Source: DATBSK01 sp040902705
Lineage (GTDB): Bacteria > Actinomycetota > Acidimicrobiia > IMCC26256 > PALSA-555
Direction: 5' to 3'
Length of the DNA stretch: 55,689 nt
Assembly: GCA_040902705.1 (NCBI GenBank)
Contig: JBBDWT010000001.1
Coordinates: 1-55,689 of the forward strand
This document shows, piece after piece, positions 17,555 to 26,091 of this stretch. The stretch's first letter is position 1. Each line of letters begins with the position of its first letter. The translations under genes were made by a program, and so were the position numbers. Below the pieces are notes generated by a model. That model did not search any database, was not told where the DNA came from, and worked only from the letters and a program-made list of their open reading frames with translations.

Positions 17555-18429
17555 CGGTCGTCCTCGGCCTCGTGGTCGGGGCGCTCGCCGTGCAGCTGCT
17601 CCGCGTCGGAGCATCGGGGATGCTGCGCTCACCCGTGCTGTCGCGGCCGAACTACCGGAACCACCGTCTGGCGACGTCGGGTGGGATCCTGATCGTCATC
17701 GCCGTGTTGGTGATCGAGGCGGGCCGCGCCGGCCTCGGGGCACTCGGCGTCGGCGAGTCCACCGACCTCTCGATCGAGCGCACCGAGGTGCTGTTCGCGG
17801 TCTTCGGGTTCGGGCTCCTCGGCATGATCGACGACCTGCTCGGCGACGGTCGCGCGCGCGGCTTTCGGGGGCACGTCAGCGCGCTGTTGCACGGAGAGAT
17901 CACCACCGGGTTCCTCAAGCTGTTCGGCGGCGCGGGCGTGGCCGTGGTCCTGGTCGCGACGCCCGGGTTCGCGAGCGGGCGGCGCATCCTCGTCGACGCG
18001 GTGCTCATCGCGCTGGCGGCGAACCTCGCCAACCTTCTCGATCGGGCGCCCGGGCGCACGCTCAAGGCGGCGGCGGTCGCCTACCTCCCGCTCGCGTTCC
18101 TCCTCGGCGACGGCGCGGTGGGGATCGCGATCGCGCCGGCGATGGGCGCCGCGTTCGGCCTCCTGCCGGACGACCTGGGCGAGCGCCTGATGCTCGGCGA
18201 CGCGGGCGCCAACGTCGTCGGCGCAGTCCTCGGGCTCGGTGTGGTGCTCGGGCGCGGCGAGGTGTCGCGCGTGACCGCGCTCGTCGTCCTCGTCGTGGCC
18301 AACGTCGCGGCCGAGATGGTCTCGTTCTCCAGGATCATCGATCGCGTGCCACCACTGCGGTGGTTCGACCGGCTCGGTCAGCGACCGGAGCGGCGCGACT
18401 TCGACGGCGAGCAGTCCGAGCGCTCGTAG
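17551..18429 (+). CDS. glycosyltransferase family 4-type membrane protein (MraY/WecA-like)
   Basis: 292 residues with about eight hydrophobic segments. The family marks of polyprenyl-phosphate sugar-1-phosphate transferases are present in weakened form: GLLGMIDDLLGDG (acidic DD motif, about residue 95), NLANLLDRAPGRTLKA (the usual NxxNxxDG is N-x2-N-x2-DR here) and LMLGDAGANVVGAVLGLG (GDxGAN). It lacks some length compared with WecA/MraY, so it could be a divergent or degenerate transferase. The ATG overlaps the preceding stop (ATGA). Its 3' end overlaps the convergent GT39-type gene by 52 nt. The likely role is envelope glycan initiation, together with the MurJ-like flippase. Confidence 0.75.
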   Translation: MTVVLGLVVGALAVQLLRVGASGMLRSPVLSRPNYRNHRLATSGGILIVIAVLVIEAGRAGLGALGVGESTDLSIERTEVLFAVFGFGLLGMIDDLLGDGRARGFRGHVSALLHGEITTGFLKLFGGAGVAVVLVATPGFASGRRILVDAVLIALAANLANLLDRAPGRTLKAAAVAYLPLAFLLGDGAVGIAIAPAMGAAFGLLPDDLGERLMLGDAGANVVGAVLGLGVVLGRGEVSRVTALVVLVVANVAAEMVSFSRIIDRVPPLRWFDRLGQRPERRDFDGEQSERS

Positions 18430-19928
18430 AGGACACGCGCGCTCGGGCCCGGGTAGCGCGCCACGGGCTCGTAGCCGAGCTCCCGGAGGCGCGCGGGCAG
18501 TGCGCGCAGGCTCCCGAGACGCTCGGCCGACCACACGAGCACCGCGCACACGCGCCGGTCGGCCGCGGCGTCGCTCACCACATCGGTCGTGAGGTTGCCC
18601 TGCTGGAAGCGCTTCACCGACACGTCGACGAACTCGCCCGGGACGCGGTGCTCCGCGCGCCAGGCGAAGCCGGGATCGTCGCTGATCACCCACGCGTCGT
18701 CGGGGAGCGCGGCCAGGCGCTCGACCACATCGGCCTCACTGCGCGAGTACGAGTCGGGCCACAGGATCGGCTGGACGTTGTGCACCCACCACGGCACGAC
18801 CAGGACGCAGATGACGGCGAGCACGCGCCACGGCGCCGGTCGAAGCACCGCGAGGAGCGCGAGCGGCGCGACGATCTGGCTCACGTGGGGCCGCCACATC
18901 GCCGGCTCGGCCACGAGGAACACGGCCTGCGCCAGCGTCCAGGGCACGAGCATCCAGAGCGCCGTCCTCCGCTCGATGTCGCGATCGATGTCGCGGTCGA
19001 TGTCGCCGGCGGGCGCGAGCGGCACCGGTGTGCCGTGCCGCCGCCGCCACAGCACCACCAGGCCGGCGATCGCCGCTCCTCCGGCGGCGACGACGACGAA
19101 GGGATCCCGCTCGGCGAGGGTCTGCACGAGCGTCCAGGCGTTGCCTCCGTAGCTGCGCAGCCGCTCGGAGTCGCGGTGGTACGCCACCGACTGGTCCCAG
19201 ACCCGCTCGATCCCCCACGGCAGGGCGCTGGCGAGGCCGACGACGACCGCCGCCGCCACCGCCGTGACCGCATCCCGGGCGCGGCGGGCGCCGGGGCCGC
19301 GCCGGGAGCCCGGTCCCGCCCCCAGGAGCAGCACGCCGATGGGGATCGCCGCCGGCACGACGATGAGCTTCACGCAGAGGGCGGCGCCCATCAGGAGGCC
19401 GACCACCACCGCGCGCCAGGTCGCGGGCCGGACCCGGTGCGAGCACGCGACGGCGACCGCGCTCAACGCCAGCGCGAGGGCCGGCCCGTCGCCGGCCAGC
19501 GGCCCGGTCACGTACAGCACCGACCCGCTCGTCGCGACGCGCGCACCCGCGCCAAGCGCTCCGCCGCGCCCGGTCAGATGGCGCGCGATCGCGTACGTCG
19601 CGACCGCGGCGATCGCGCCCGCGGCCACGGTGAGGAGGCGAGGGCCATCGAGGGTGCGGAGCCCGATGAGGTCGCCGAGGCGGAGCAGCGGGTAGTAGAG
19701 CGGACCTTGCGACGAGAAGAGGTCCTCGAACGGGAGCGCGCCGTCGCGCAGCCCGAGCACGACCGTGCCGTACTGGCCGTCGTCGAATGTCAGGTGGCGG
19801 GGCGCGAACAGCGCCGGCAGGCGCACCAGCACGGCACCGAGCGCAAGGAGCAGCGCATCGAGACGCCACCTCCGTCGGCCGGTGTTCGGGTGCGTCGCCG
19901 GCACCTGACGTTCGACGGCGCTCGCCAC
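18378..19928 (-). CDS. GT39/ArnT-type polytopic glycosyltransferase
   Basis: 516 residues from the GTG at 19928. The first membrane helix (LDALLLALGAVLVRLPALFAP) is followed by HLTFDDGQYGTVVLGL, which contains the acidic pair typical of ArnT/PMT-type (GT-C fold) transferases. SSQGPLYYPLLRLGDLIGL and about ten more helices follow. A soluble C-terminal portion (about 430-516) includes DDAWVISDDPGFAWRAEHRVPG. Such enzymes move sugars from polyprenyl-phosphate carriers to envelope acceptors. An in-frame upstream start at 20069 would run into the pyrG gene. The leaderless -10 box at 19936-19941 supports the 19928 start. The gene is divergent from pyrG and converges on the GT4 gene. Confidence 0.8.
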   Translation of the reverse strand: MASAVERQVPATHPNTGRRRWRLDALLLALGAVLVRLPALFAPRHLTFDDGQYGTVVLGLRDGALPFEDLFSSQGPLYYPLLRLGDLIGLRTLDGPRLLTVAAGAIAAVATYAIARHLTGRGGALGAGARVATSGSVLYVTGPLAGDGPALALALSAVAVACSHRVRPATWRAVVVGLLMGAALCVKLIVVPAAIPIGVLLLGAGPGSRRGPGARRARDAVTAVAAAVVVGLASALPWGIERVWDQSVAYHRDSERLRSYGGNAWTLVQTLAERDPFVVVAAGGAAIAGLVVLWRRRHGTPVPLAPAGDIDRDIDRDIERRTALWMLVPWTLAQAVFLVAEPAMWRPHVSQIVAPLALLAVLRPAPWRVLAVICVLVVPWWVHNVQPILWPDSYSRSEADVVERLAALPDDAWVISDDPGFAWRAEHRVPGEFVDVSVKRFQQGNLTTDVVSDAAADRRVCAVLVWSAERLGSLRALPARLRELGYEPVARYPGPSARVLYERSDCSPSKSRRSGR

Positions 19929-19935
19929 GGCGGGG

Positions 19936-19941
19936 ACGCTA
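19936..19941 (-). promoter_or_regulatory. -10 box of leaderless promoter for the GT39-type gene
   Basis: On the minus strand TAGCGT lies 7 nt before the GTG at 19928. Confidence 0.45.
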
Positions 19942-20018
19942 CTGCCGCCCGGTCGCCGGCTCCGCGCGGCGATCCGCGGTCGCGGCGGCCGATCACCGGT
20001 CGCGGTGGTGAGCGGTGA

Positions 20019-20024
20019 TACGTT
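20019..20024 (+). promoter_or_regulatory. -10 box of leaderless promoter for pyrG
   Basis: TACGTT lies 8 nt before the GTG at 20033, favouring that codon over the in-frame GTG at 20015, which lies upstream of the box. Confidence 0.45.
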
Positions 20025-20032
20025 CAACACCC

Positions 20033-21721
20033 GTGGCCAAGCACATCTTCGTGACCGGCGGTGTCGCATCCAGCCTCGGGAAGGGTCTCACCGCATCTTC
20101 CCTCGGCCGTCTCCTGAAGTCCCGGGGGCTGCGGGTCACGCTGCAGAAGCTCGACCCGTACATCAACGTCGACCCCGGCACGATGAACCCCTTCCAGCAC
20201 GGTGAGGTGTTCGTCACCGACGACGGCGGCGAGACCGACCTCGACCTCGGCCACTACGAGCGCTTCGTCGACGTCCCGCTCTCGAAGAAGTCGAACGCGA
20301 CCACCGGCTCGATCTATCAGGAGGTGCTCGCGAAGGAGCGCCGGGGCGCCTACCTGGGCCAGACCGTGCAGGTGATCCCGCACATCACCGACGAGATCAA
20401 GGAGCGCATCCTCCGTCTGGCCGACGAGGACGTCGACGTGGTGATCACCGAGGTCGGCGGCACGGTCGGCGACATCGAGATCCTGCCGTTCCTCGAGGCG
20501 ATCCGGCAGTTCCGCAAGGACGTCGGGCGCGACAACGTCTTCTACGTGCACGTCACGCTGGTGCCGTTCATCGGGCCCTCGGGCGAACAGAAGACCAAGC
20601 CGACGCAGCACTCGGTGACGGAGCTGCGCAGCCGCGGCATCCAGCCCGACGCCATCGTGTGCCGCTCCGACCGGCCGATCGCGACCAAGCTCAAGGAGAA
20701 GATCTCCCAGCTCTGCGACGTCCCCGAGGAGGGGATCGTCTCGGCCGTCGACGCCGACAGCCTCTACGAGATCCCGCTGGTGCTGCACGACGAGGGGCTC
20801 GACGGCTACGTGTGCCGGGTCCTGCACCTCGACGACCGTGAGCCCGATCTCGACGAGTGGAAGGCCCTGGTCTCACGCGTCGCGGCCGCCGACCGGCCCG
20901 TGCGCATCGGGCTGGTGGGGAAGTACATCAACCTGCCCGACGCCTACCTCTCAGTCGCCGAAGCGCTCCGCCACGGTGGCTACGAGTGCGGCGCGCACAT
21001 CGAGATCGACTGGATCGCGTCCGACGACACCGAGGGTCTCCTTGCGAAGGGCCGCTTGAGCGAGCTCGACGGCATCGTGATCCCCGGCGGGTTCGGCTTC
21101 CGCGGCATCGAGGGAAAGATCGCGGCGGCCGCGTTCGCGCGGGAGCACGACATCCCGTTCCTCGGCCTGTGCCTCGGCCTGCACTGTGCGGTGATCGAGT
21201 TCGCGCGCGACGCGTGCGGGCTCGCCGGTGCGAACTCGAGCGAGTTCGACTCGCAGAGCCCACACCCGGTGATCGACCTCATGGACGAGCAGCGCGACAT
21301 CGTCGACCTCGGTGGCACGATGCGACTCGGCGCGTACCCCGCCAAGCTGGTGCCCGGCACGCTGGTCCACGATGCCTACGGCGAAGAGGTCGTGTACGAG
21401 CGCCACCGCCACCGGTACGAGGTGAACAACAAGTACCGTTCGCGACTCGAGGACGCGGGTCTCGTGTGCTCCGGCACCTCGCCCGACGACCGCCTCGTGG
21501 AGTTCATCGAGCTCGACCGCACGCTGCACCCGTTCTTCGTCGCGACGCAAGCGCACCCGGAGTTCAAGAGCCGCCCCGACCGTCCGCACCCGCTGTTCGC
21601 AGCGTTCGTCGCCGCGGCGGCCGACCGCGCCGAAGGGCGAGCACCCCACCTCCCGATCGACACACCGCTCGCGTCGACCGAGGTCCGCCTTCCGAAGCTG
21701 GTGCCGCCGGTCGCATCGTGA
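20033..21721 (+). CDS. pyrG: CTP synthase
   Basis: 562 residues (start VAKHIFVTGGVASSLGKG, first V read as Met). Makes CTP from UTP, ATP and glutamine. The N-terminal synthetase domain shows GGVASSLGKGLTASSLGRLL, PYINVDPGTMNPFQHGE and EVGGTVGDIEILPFLEA. The C-terminal class I glutamine amidotransferase domain has the nucleophile segment FLGLCLGLHCAV and the His-Glu pair in QAHPEFKSRP. The canonical nucleophile elbow is G-x-C-x-G, and here it reads GLCLG, so it is intact. The length is normal. A GTG at 20015 is an alternative start. The stop overlaps the start of the NUDIX gene, as in mycobacteria (pyrG-Rv1700). Confidence 0.96.
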   Translation: MAKHIFVTGGVASSLGKGLTASSLGRLLKSRGLRVTLQKLDPYINVDPGTMNPFQHGEVFVTDDGGETDLDLGHYERFVDVPLSKKSNATTGSIYQEVLAKERRGAYLGQTVQVIPHITDEIKERILRLADEDVDVVITEVGGTVGDIEILPFLEAIRQFRKDVGRDNVFYVHVTLVPFIGPSGEQKTKPTQHSVTELRSRGIQPDAIVCRSDRPIATKLKEKISQLCDVPEEGIVSAVDADSLYEIPLVLHDEGLDGYVCRVLHLDDREPDLDEWKALVSRVAAADRPVRIGLVGKYINLPDAYLSVAEALRHGGYECGAHIEIDWIASDDTEGLLAKGRLSELDGIVIPGGFGFRGIEGKIAAAAFAREHDIPFLGLCLGLHCAVIEFARDACGLAGANSSEFDSQSPHPVIDLMDEQRDIVDLGGTMRLGAYPAKLVPGTLVHDAYGEEVVYERHRHRYEVNNKYRSRLEDAGLVCSGTSPDDRLVEFIELDRTLHPFFVATQAHPEFKSRPDRPHPLFAAFVAAAADRAEGRAPHLPIDTPLASTEVRLPKLVPPVAS

Positions 21722-22281
21722 CCCGCTTTCGCGTCGTCGACACGACCACGCGGGTGCACAGCGCGTTCCTCGAGCTCGTCGAAGCCACCGTCGAGAGTGA
21801 CGACGGCCAGGCGTTCCGCCGGACGATCGTGCGCCATCCCGGTGCCGTGACGGTCGTGCCGGTCACGGAGGACCACGAGCACGTGCTGCTCGTGCGGCAG
21901 TTCCGAGCCGCGGTGGGGCGAGAGCTCCTCGAGGCCCCGGCCGGGAAGCGCGACGTCGACGGCGAGCCGCCCGAGCTCACCGGCCGGCGTGAGCTGGAGG
22001 AGGAGGTCGCCTATCGGGCCGGTCGCATGGTCCTCCTCTCCGAGGCATACACCTCGCCCGGCTTCTCCGACGAGTACGCGTACATCTACGCCGCGCTCGA
22101 CATCACCCCGCTCGACCACGCGCACGCTGCGACCGCCGAGGAAGCGGCGATGACGATCGAGACCGTCCCCCTCGGTCGGGTCGACGAGCTGATCGCGACG
22201 CGCGAGCTCATCGACGCGACGACGATCATCGGGCTCCTGCTCACGCAGCGCCTGCTCGAGCGCGGGGGGCCGGAACGCTGA
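21718..22281 (+). CDS. NUDIX hydrolase (ADP-ribose pyrophosphatase type)
   Basis: 187 residues. The Nudix box reads GKRDVDGEPPELTGRRELEE followed by E-V: the G-x(n)-E-x7-RE-x2-EE core is kept. The N-terminal strand motif VTEDHEHVLLVRQFRAAVG and the downstream SPGFSDEYAYIYAA segment are typical of ADP-ribose pyrophosphatases such as mycobacterial Rv1700. Predicted to hydrolyse ADP-ribose or related nucleoside diphosphates with Mg2+. The GTG start overlaps the pyrG stop by four bases, and the stop shares its last base with the xerD ATG (TGATG). Confidence 0.9.
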   Translation: MTRFRVVDTTTRVHSAFLELVEATVESDDGQAFRRTIVRHPGAVTVVPVTEDHEHVLLVRQFRAAVGRELLEAPAGKRDVDGEPPELTGRRELEEEVAYRAGRMVLLSEAYTSPGFSDEYAYIYAALDITPLDHAHAATAEEAAMTIETVPLGRVDELIATRELIDATTIIGLLLTQRLLERGGPER

Positions 22282-23249
22282 TGGCGGTCGTCGCGCGCGA
22301 CGCGCTCGACGAGCTGCTCGAGGAGCACGCGACGTGGCTCGCGGTCGAACGCGGGTTGCGGCCGAACACGCTCACCGCCTACGGGCGCGACCTCGCCGAC
22401 TACTCCGCGTTCGTGCGCGAGCGCGGGATCACCGATCCCCGCCAGGTCGACGAGGCCTGCGTGCGGGCGTTCGTCGAGCATCGCGCGGCCGCGCGCGACG
22501 ACGACGGCCGCCCGCCGGCTCCGGCAAGCGTGGCGCGGGCGCTCGTGTCCGTTCGGTCGTTCCACCGGTTCTGCGTCGAGGAAGGACATGCCGACGACGA
22601 CCCGACCGACGACGTCCGCGCGCCGCGCGTGCCCGCGGGCATCCCGAAGGCGCTCTCCGAGGCCGAGGTCGACGCGCTGCTCCACTCTGTCGCGGGCGAC
22701 ACACCGCGCGCGCTACGCGACCGGGCGATCCTCGAGACGCTCTACGCCGCGGGACTCCGGATCACCGAGCTGACGGGCCTCGACCGCGCCGACCTCGATC
22801 TCGAGAGCGGCCTGGTGCGCGTCTTCGGGAAGGGTGCCAAGGAGCGCATCGTCCCGATCGGGCGCCCGGCCCGCAGCGCACTCGACGACTACCTCGCGCG
22901 TGGACGGCCCGAGCTGCTCCGCCCGGGCGCGCATGGGCGCCATGCCGGTGACGCGGTCTTCCTCAACGCGCGCGGCTCCCGGCTCACGCGTCAGGGCTGC
23001 TGGGGCATCGTGCGCGACGCCGGCGGACGGGCCGGGCTGGGGGAGCGGGTCCACCCCCACGTGCTGCGCCACTCGTGCGCGACGCACCTCGTCGACCACG
23101 GCGCGGACATCCGCGTCGTGCAGGAGGTGCTCGGTCACGCGAGCGTCTCGACCACGCAGGTCTACACGAAGGTCTCGGCCGAGCGGCTCCGGGCGGTGTA
23201 CGACCGGGCCCATCCCCGCGCGCGCTCACCGGTCGCCCCGCTCACCTGA
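22281..23249 (+). CDS. xerD: tyrosine recombinase XerD
   Basis: 322 residues. The N-terminal SAM-like core-binding domain (HATWLAVERGLRPNTLTAYG) is followed by the catalytic domain with all family residues: Arg in LYAAGLRITELTGL, Lys in VFGKGAKERIVPIG, HxxR in HPHVLRHSCATHL, and His...Tyr in LGHASVSTTQVYT. Resolves chromosome dimers at dif with XerC. The position directly after the NUDIX gene matches the mycobacterial order, which argues for the housekeeping enzyme rather than an element integrase. The ATG overlaps the preceding stop by one base. Confidence 0.93.
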   Translation: MAVVARDALDELLEEHATWLAVERGLRPNTLTAYGRDLADYSAFVRERGITDPRQVDEACVRAFVEHRAAARDDDGRPPAPASVARALVSVRSFHRFCVEEGHADDDPTDDVRAPRVPAGIPKALSEAEVDALLHSVAGDTPRALRDRAILETLYAAGLRITELTGLDRADLDLESGLVRVFGKGAKERIVPIGRPARSALDDYLARGRPELLRPGAHGRHAGDAVFLNARGSRLTRQGCWGIVRDAGGRAGLGERVHPHVLRHSCATHLVDHGADIRVVQEVLGHASVSTTQVYTKVSAERLRAVYDRAHPRARSPVAPLT

Positions 23250-23318
23250 CCCCGAGCCCACCTGACACCGGCGTCAGGCCCGGCCCGTTCTCCGGGACCG
23301 CCCGGCCTGCTGCGCCAG

Positions 23319-23324
23319 TACCAT
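23319..23324 (+). promoter_or_regulatory. -10 box of leaderless promoter for the DksA/TraR-type gene
   Basis: TACCAT lies 7 nt before the ATG at 23332. Confidence 0.5.
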
Positions 23325-23331
23325 TGCCGCC

Positions 23332-23661
23332 ATGGCATCGCCTGAGACCTCGGTCGTGCGCGTCCAGCTCGAAGACGAGCGGGAGCGCCTCCGCGCGCGC
23401 CTCCATGAGCTCGAGCCCGGCTCGGAGGTGTTCGACGACGGCTTCGCCGACTCGAGCCAGGTGACCGCCGAGCGCGGCGAGCTCGAGGCGATCGCCAGCA
23501 CCCTCACCGAGACGCTCCAAGAGGTGGAGGACGCGCTCGCCAAGCTCGACGAGGGCACCTACGGCCGCTGCGAGTCGTGCGGCAGCCAGATCGCCGACGC
23601 GCGGCTCGAGGCGATGCCGGCGGCGCGGCTCTGCATCGACTGCGCCTCGAAGGCCCGCTAG
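23332..23661 (+). CDS. DksA/TraR-type C4 zinc-finger protein
   Basis: 109 residues. A helical hairpin (VVRVQLEDERERLRARLHEL; then ELEAIASTLTETLQEVEDAL) is followed by LDEGTYGRCESCG and LCIDCASKAR, i.e. a C-x2-C...C-x2-C zinc finger. This matches DksA/TraR/YocK proteins, several of which bind the RNA polymerase secondary channel. The acidic loop tip DDGFADSSQV sits between the two helices, as in DksA-like coiled coils. A transcription-regulatory role is inferred from the family. It is monocistronic from a leaderless promoter. Confidence 0.88.
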   Translation: MASPETSVVRVQLEDERERLRARLHELEPGSEVFDDGFADSSQVTAERGELEAIASTLTETLQEVEDALAKLDEGTYGRCESCGSQIADARLEAMPAARLCIDCASKAR

Positions 23662-23695
23662 CAGCACAGGGTCCGCACGCGACGAAGATGTAGCA

Positions 23696-24343
23696 GTGCC
23701 CCTCCGCGAGGCGGTCATCTTCTTCGGATGCTTGGTCGTCGCCGTCATCCTGCACGAGATCAGCCACGGCGTCGTCGCGCTCTGGTGCGGTGACGACACC
23801 GCCAAGCGCGCCGGCCGGCTCACGCTCAACCCGATCCCGCACATCGACCCGTTCGGCTCGATCATCCTGCCCGCGCTCGGCGCGCTGTCCGGACTGCCGG
23901 TGATCGGGTTCGCCAAGCCGGTGCCCGTCAATCCGTCGCGGCTGCGCCGCCCGCGGCGCGACATGGTCCTCGTGAGCCTCGCCGGGCCGACGACCAACTT
24001 CCTGCTGGCCACCGTCGCGGCGCTCTCGGCCAGGTTCATGTACGCACAAGGCCGAGGGCTCGGCGGCGCGATCGACAGCTCGACCGGTGACGTGCTGCTC
24101 GAGATCGTCTTCTACTTCGCGCTCATCAATCTTCTCCTCGGGCTCTTCAACCTGCTGCCGATCCCGCCGCTCGACGGTTCGGCGCTCATCGAGCGCGTGC
24201 TCCCGGCCGACTGGCTGCCGCACTGGTACCGCTTCCGCCCGTACGGGATCCTCGTGCTCTTCGGCCTCGTGTTCTTCACGGGCGTCATCGACACCATCGT
24301 CACCCCCTTCTTCGACGCGCTCTACGACTTCGTGGTGCGCTAG
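23696..24343 (+). CDS. site-2 protease family (M50) membrane protein
   Basis: 215 residues with about five membrane helices. The zinc-binding HEISH motif sits in the first helix (about residues 20-24) and the third ligand in NLLPIPPLDG (about 153-162). GWP-type neighbours HIDPFGSIILP and LAGPTTNFLL complete the family pattern. No PDZ domain is present, so this is the short Rip2/YwhC-like group, predicted to cut transmembrane substrates in the membrane. It starts at a GTG at 23696. It is followed after 5 nt by the HD-domain gene, so the two are probably cotranscribed. Confidence 0.88.
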   Translation: MPLREAVIFFGCLVVAVILHEISHGVVALWCGDDTAKRAGRLTLNPIPHIDPFGSIILPALGALSGLPVIGFAKPVPVNPSRLRRPRRDMVLVSLAGPTTNFLLATVAALSARFMYAQGRGLGGAIDSSTGDVLLEIVFYFALINLLLGLFNLLPIPPLDGSALIERVLPADWLPHWYRFRPYGILVLFGLVFFTGVIDTIVTPFFDALYDFVVR

Positions 24344-24348
24344 CTCCG

Positions 24349-24882
24349 ATGACGCGCGCGCTGCACCTCACCCGCCGGTTCTTCACGTCGCTCTGGCCGG
24401 GCCGTCCCGCTGCCCGCGACGAGGCCTGGGTCGCGGGCATCCTCGGGCTCGAGGAGCTCGCACTCTGGTCGCGCATGGCGAACCACGACCGGCGCCACTC
24501 GATCGCGGTCACCCGAAGGGTCGAGGAGACCTTGGAGGGGTCGCCCTACGCTGGCGACCCCCGGTGGCTCGAGGCCTCGCTCCTCCACGACGTCGGCAAG
24601 GTCGACGCGCATCTCGGCGTGTTCGGGCGGGTCGGGGCCACGATCGCCGGCGCGGTCGCGGGTCGCGACAAGGCTCCCGCCTGGGCGATCCGGGATGGGA
24701 TCACCCGGCGGGTCGGCTTGTACCTCCAGCACCCGGCGCTCGGTGCAGTCGAGATCCGGGCGGCGGGCGGTACCGAAGCCGCGGCACGCTGGGCGGCCGC
24801 GCACCACGATCCCCGGACCTGGGACGACACCGGCATCCCCGCGCCCGTGGTCGCGGCGCTCCATGACGCCGACGACGACTGA
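24349..24882 (+). CDS. HD-domain phosphohydrolase-like protein
   Basis: 177 residues. ANHDRRHSIAVTRRVE supplies the first histidine region and LLHDVGKVDAHLG is the His-Asp pair of the HD superfamily. AAHHDPRTW near the C-terminus gives a further His-His-Asp. This suggests a metal-dependent phosphohydrolase acting on a nucleotide or other phosphate ester, with substrate unknown. It is encoded just after the M50 protease and ends 32 nt before the convergent trpS. Confidence 0.75.
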   Translation: MTRALHLTRRFFTSLWPGRPAARDEAWVAGILGLEELALWSRMANHDRRHSIAVTRRVEETLEGSPYAGDPRWLEASLLHDVGKVDAHLGVFGRVGATIAGAVAGRDKAPAWAIRDGITRRVGLYLQHPALGAVEIRAAGGTEAAARWAAAHHDPRTWDDTGIPAPVVAALHDADDD

Positions 24883-24914
24883 CCCGATGTCGATCCGTGA
24901 GGCCTCGGCTCCGG

Positions 24915-25901
24915 TCAGGGACGCGGCAGCAGGCCGGCCGCGTCCCGTGCTCGACCGACGATGGCCGTGGCCATCGCCTCCGCCTTCCCGGCTCCGAGGG
25001 CGAGGGCCTCCTGCACGTAGGCGCGGTCGTCCTCCAGCTCCGCGTAGCGAGCCTGGATCGGCTCGAGGAGCGCCACGACGACCTCGGCCACCCCGGCCTT
25101 CAGCTCGCCGTACCCCTTGCCGTCGAACTGCGCGGCAACGGTCGCGACATCGTCACCGGTGCACGCGGCGAAGATCTGCAAGAGGTTCGACACACCGGGC
25201 TTGGTCTCGGGATCGAACCGGATCTGCGTGTCGGAGTCGGTCACGGCGCTCTTGATCCGCTTCGTCGTCGCGGTCGCCGGCTCGAGCAGCGCGATCGTGC
25301 CGGGCGACTCCGCGGACTTCGACATCTTCACCGTCGGCTCCTGGAGATCCATGACCCGGGCCGCCACGGGTGGGATCGCCGCCTCCGGCACCACGAGCGT
25401 CTCACCGAACCGGTGGTTGAACCGGAGGGCAACGTCGCGTGCGAGCTCGAGGTGCTGGCGTTGGTCGTCACCGACCGGGACGCGCTCGGTGTCGTAGGCG
25501 AGGATGTCAGCAGCCATCAGGACGGGGTAGTCGAAGAGCCCGACGCTCACCGACTCCTGCCCCTGCCCCTTCTCCTTGAACTGGGTCATGCGGCGCAGCT
25601 CGCCCATGGTCGCCACGCAGTTCAGGATCCACGTCAGCTCGGTGTGCTGGGGGACGTGGCTCTGCACGAAGAGGGTGCAGCGCTCGGGGTCGAGCCCGGC
25701 CGCGAGCAGCAGCGCCGCCGTCTGGCGGGTTCGGTCCGCGAGCGTGGTCGCGTCGTACGGCGCGGTCATCGCGTGGAGGTCGACCACGCAGAACAGGGAG
25801 TCGTGCTCGTCCTGCTGCGCGACCCAGTGGCGGACCGCGCCGAGGTAGTTGCCGAGGTGCATCTCGCCGGTCGGCTGGATGCCGCTGAACACCCGTGCCA
25901 T
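24915..25901 (-). CDS. trpS: tryptophanyl-tRNA synthetase
   Basis: 328 residues, class I aminoacyl-tRNA synthetase. The HIGH-type motif is GEMHLGNYLGAV (HLGN, about residue 15) and the KMSKS loop is intact (VKMSKSAESPG, about residue 190). GDDQRQHLELARDVA is the conserved tRNA/Trp-binding segment. The length is typical. The start (ATG, 25901) lies 36 nt from a 55-bp direct repeat that flanks a 100-N gap. The gene is transcribed away from scpA. Confidence 0.96.
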   Translation of the reverse strand: MARVFSGIQPTGEMHLGNYLGAVRHWVAQQDEHDSLFCVVDLHAMTAPYDATTLADRTRQTAALLLAAGLDPERCTLFVQSHVPQHTELTWILNCVATMGELRRMTQFKEKGQGQESVSVGLFDYPVLMAADILAYDTERVPVGDDQRQHLELARDVALRFNHRFGETLVVPEAAIPPVAARVMDLQEPTVKMSKSAESPGTIALLEPATATTKRIKSAVTDSDTQIRFDPETKPGVSNLLQIFAACTGDDVATVAAQFDGKGYGELKAGVAEVVVALLEPIQARYAELEDDRAYVQEALALGAGKAEAMATAIVGRARDAAGLLPRP

Positions 25902-25936
25902 CTCTATGGTCGCGCTCGCTCGGCCGCAGGGTACCT

Positions 25937-25991
25937 ACGGCCGCCCTGCGGGACGCTCGGCTGCTCCATCTCGGGCAGGGTAGTGGCGCGG
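25937..25991 (+). repeat. 55-bp direct repeat, left copy (gap edge)
   Basis: These 55 bases are repeated exactly at 26092-26146, directly after the N gap. The copies abut the gap on both sides, which is the signature of two contigs that overlap but were not merged. Confidence 0.9.
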
Positions 25992-26091
25992 NNNNNNNNN
26001 NNNNNNNNNNNNNNNNNNNNNNNNNNNNNNNNNNNNNNNNNNNNNNNNNNNNNNNNNNNNNNNNNNNNNNNNNNNNNNNNNNNNNNNNNNN
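25992..26091. other. 100-N scaffold gap
   Basis: Exactly 100 N, a conventional placeholder length. The flanks are the two identical 55-bp copies, so the real distance may be zero or negative. It falls in the trpS-scpA intergenic region and breaks no gene. Confidence 0.95.

Noticed and set aside
17555..20018. Continuation of the 15270 frame across the next two genes as one 1,583-residue protein
   Set aside because: The extension is Arg/Ala/Gly-rich nonsense antisense or out of frame to two recognisable transferase genes. An indel near 17500 explains it better.
22281..23249. Reading XerD as an integrase of a second mobile element
   Set aside because: It sits in the conserved pyrG-NUDIX-xerD order with core-like composition and no att repeats around it.
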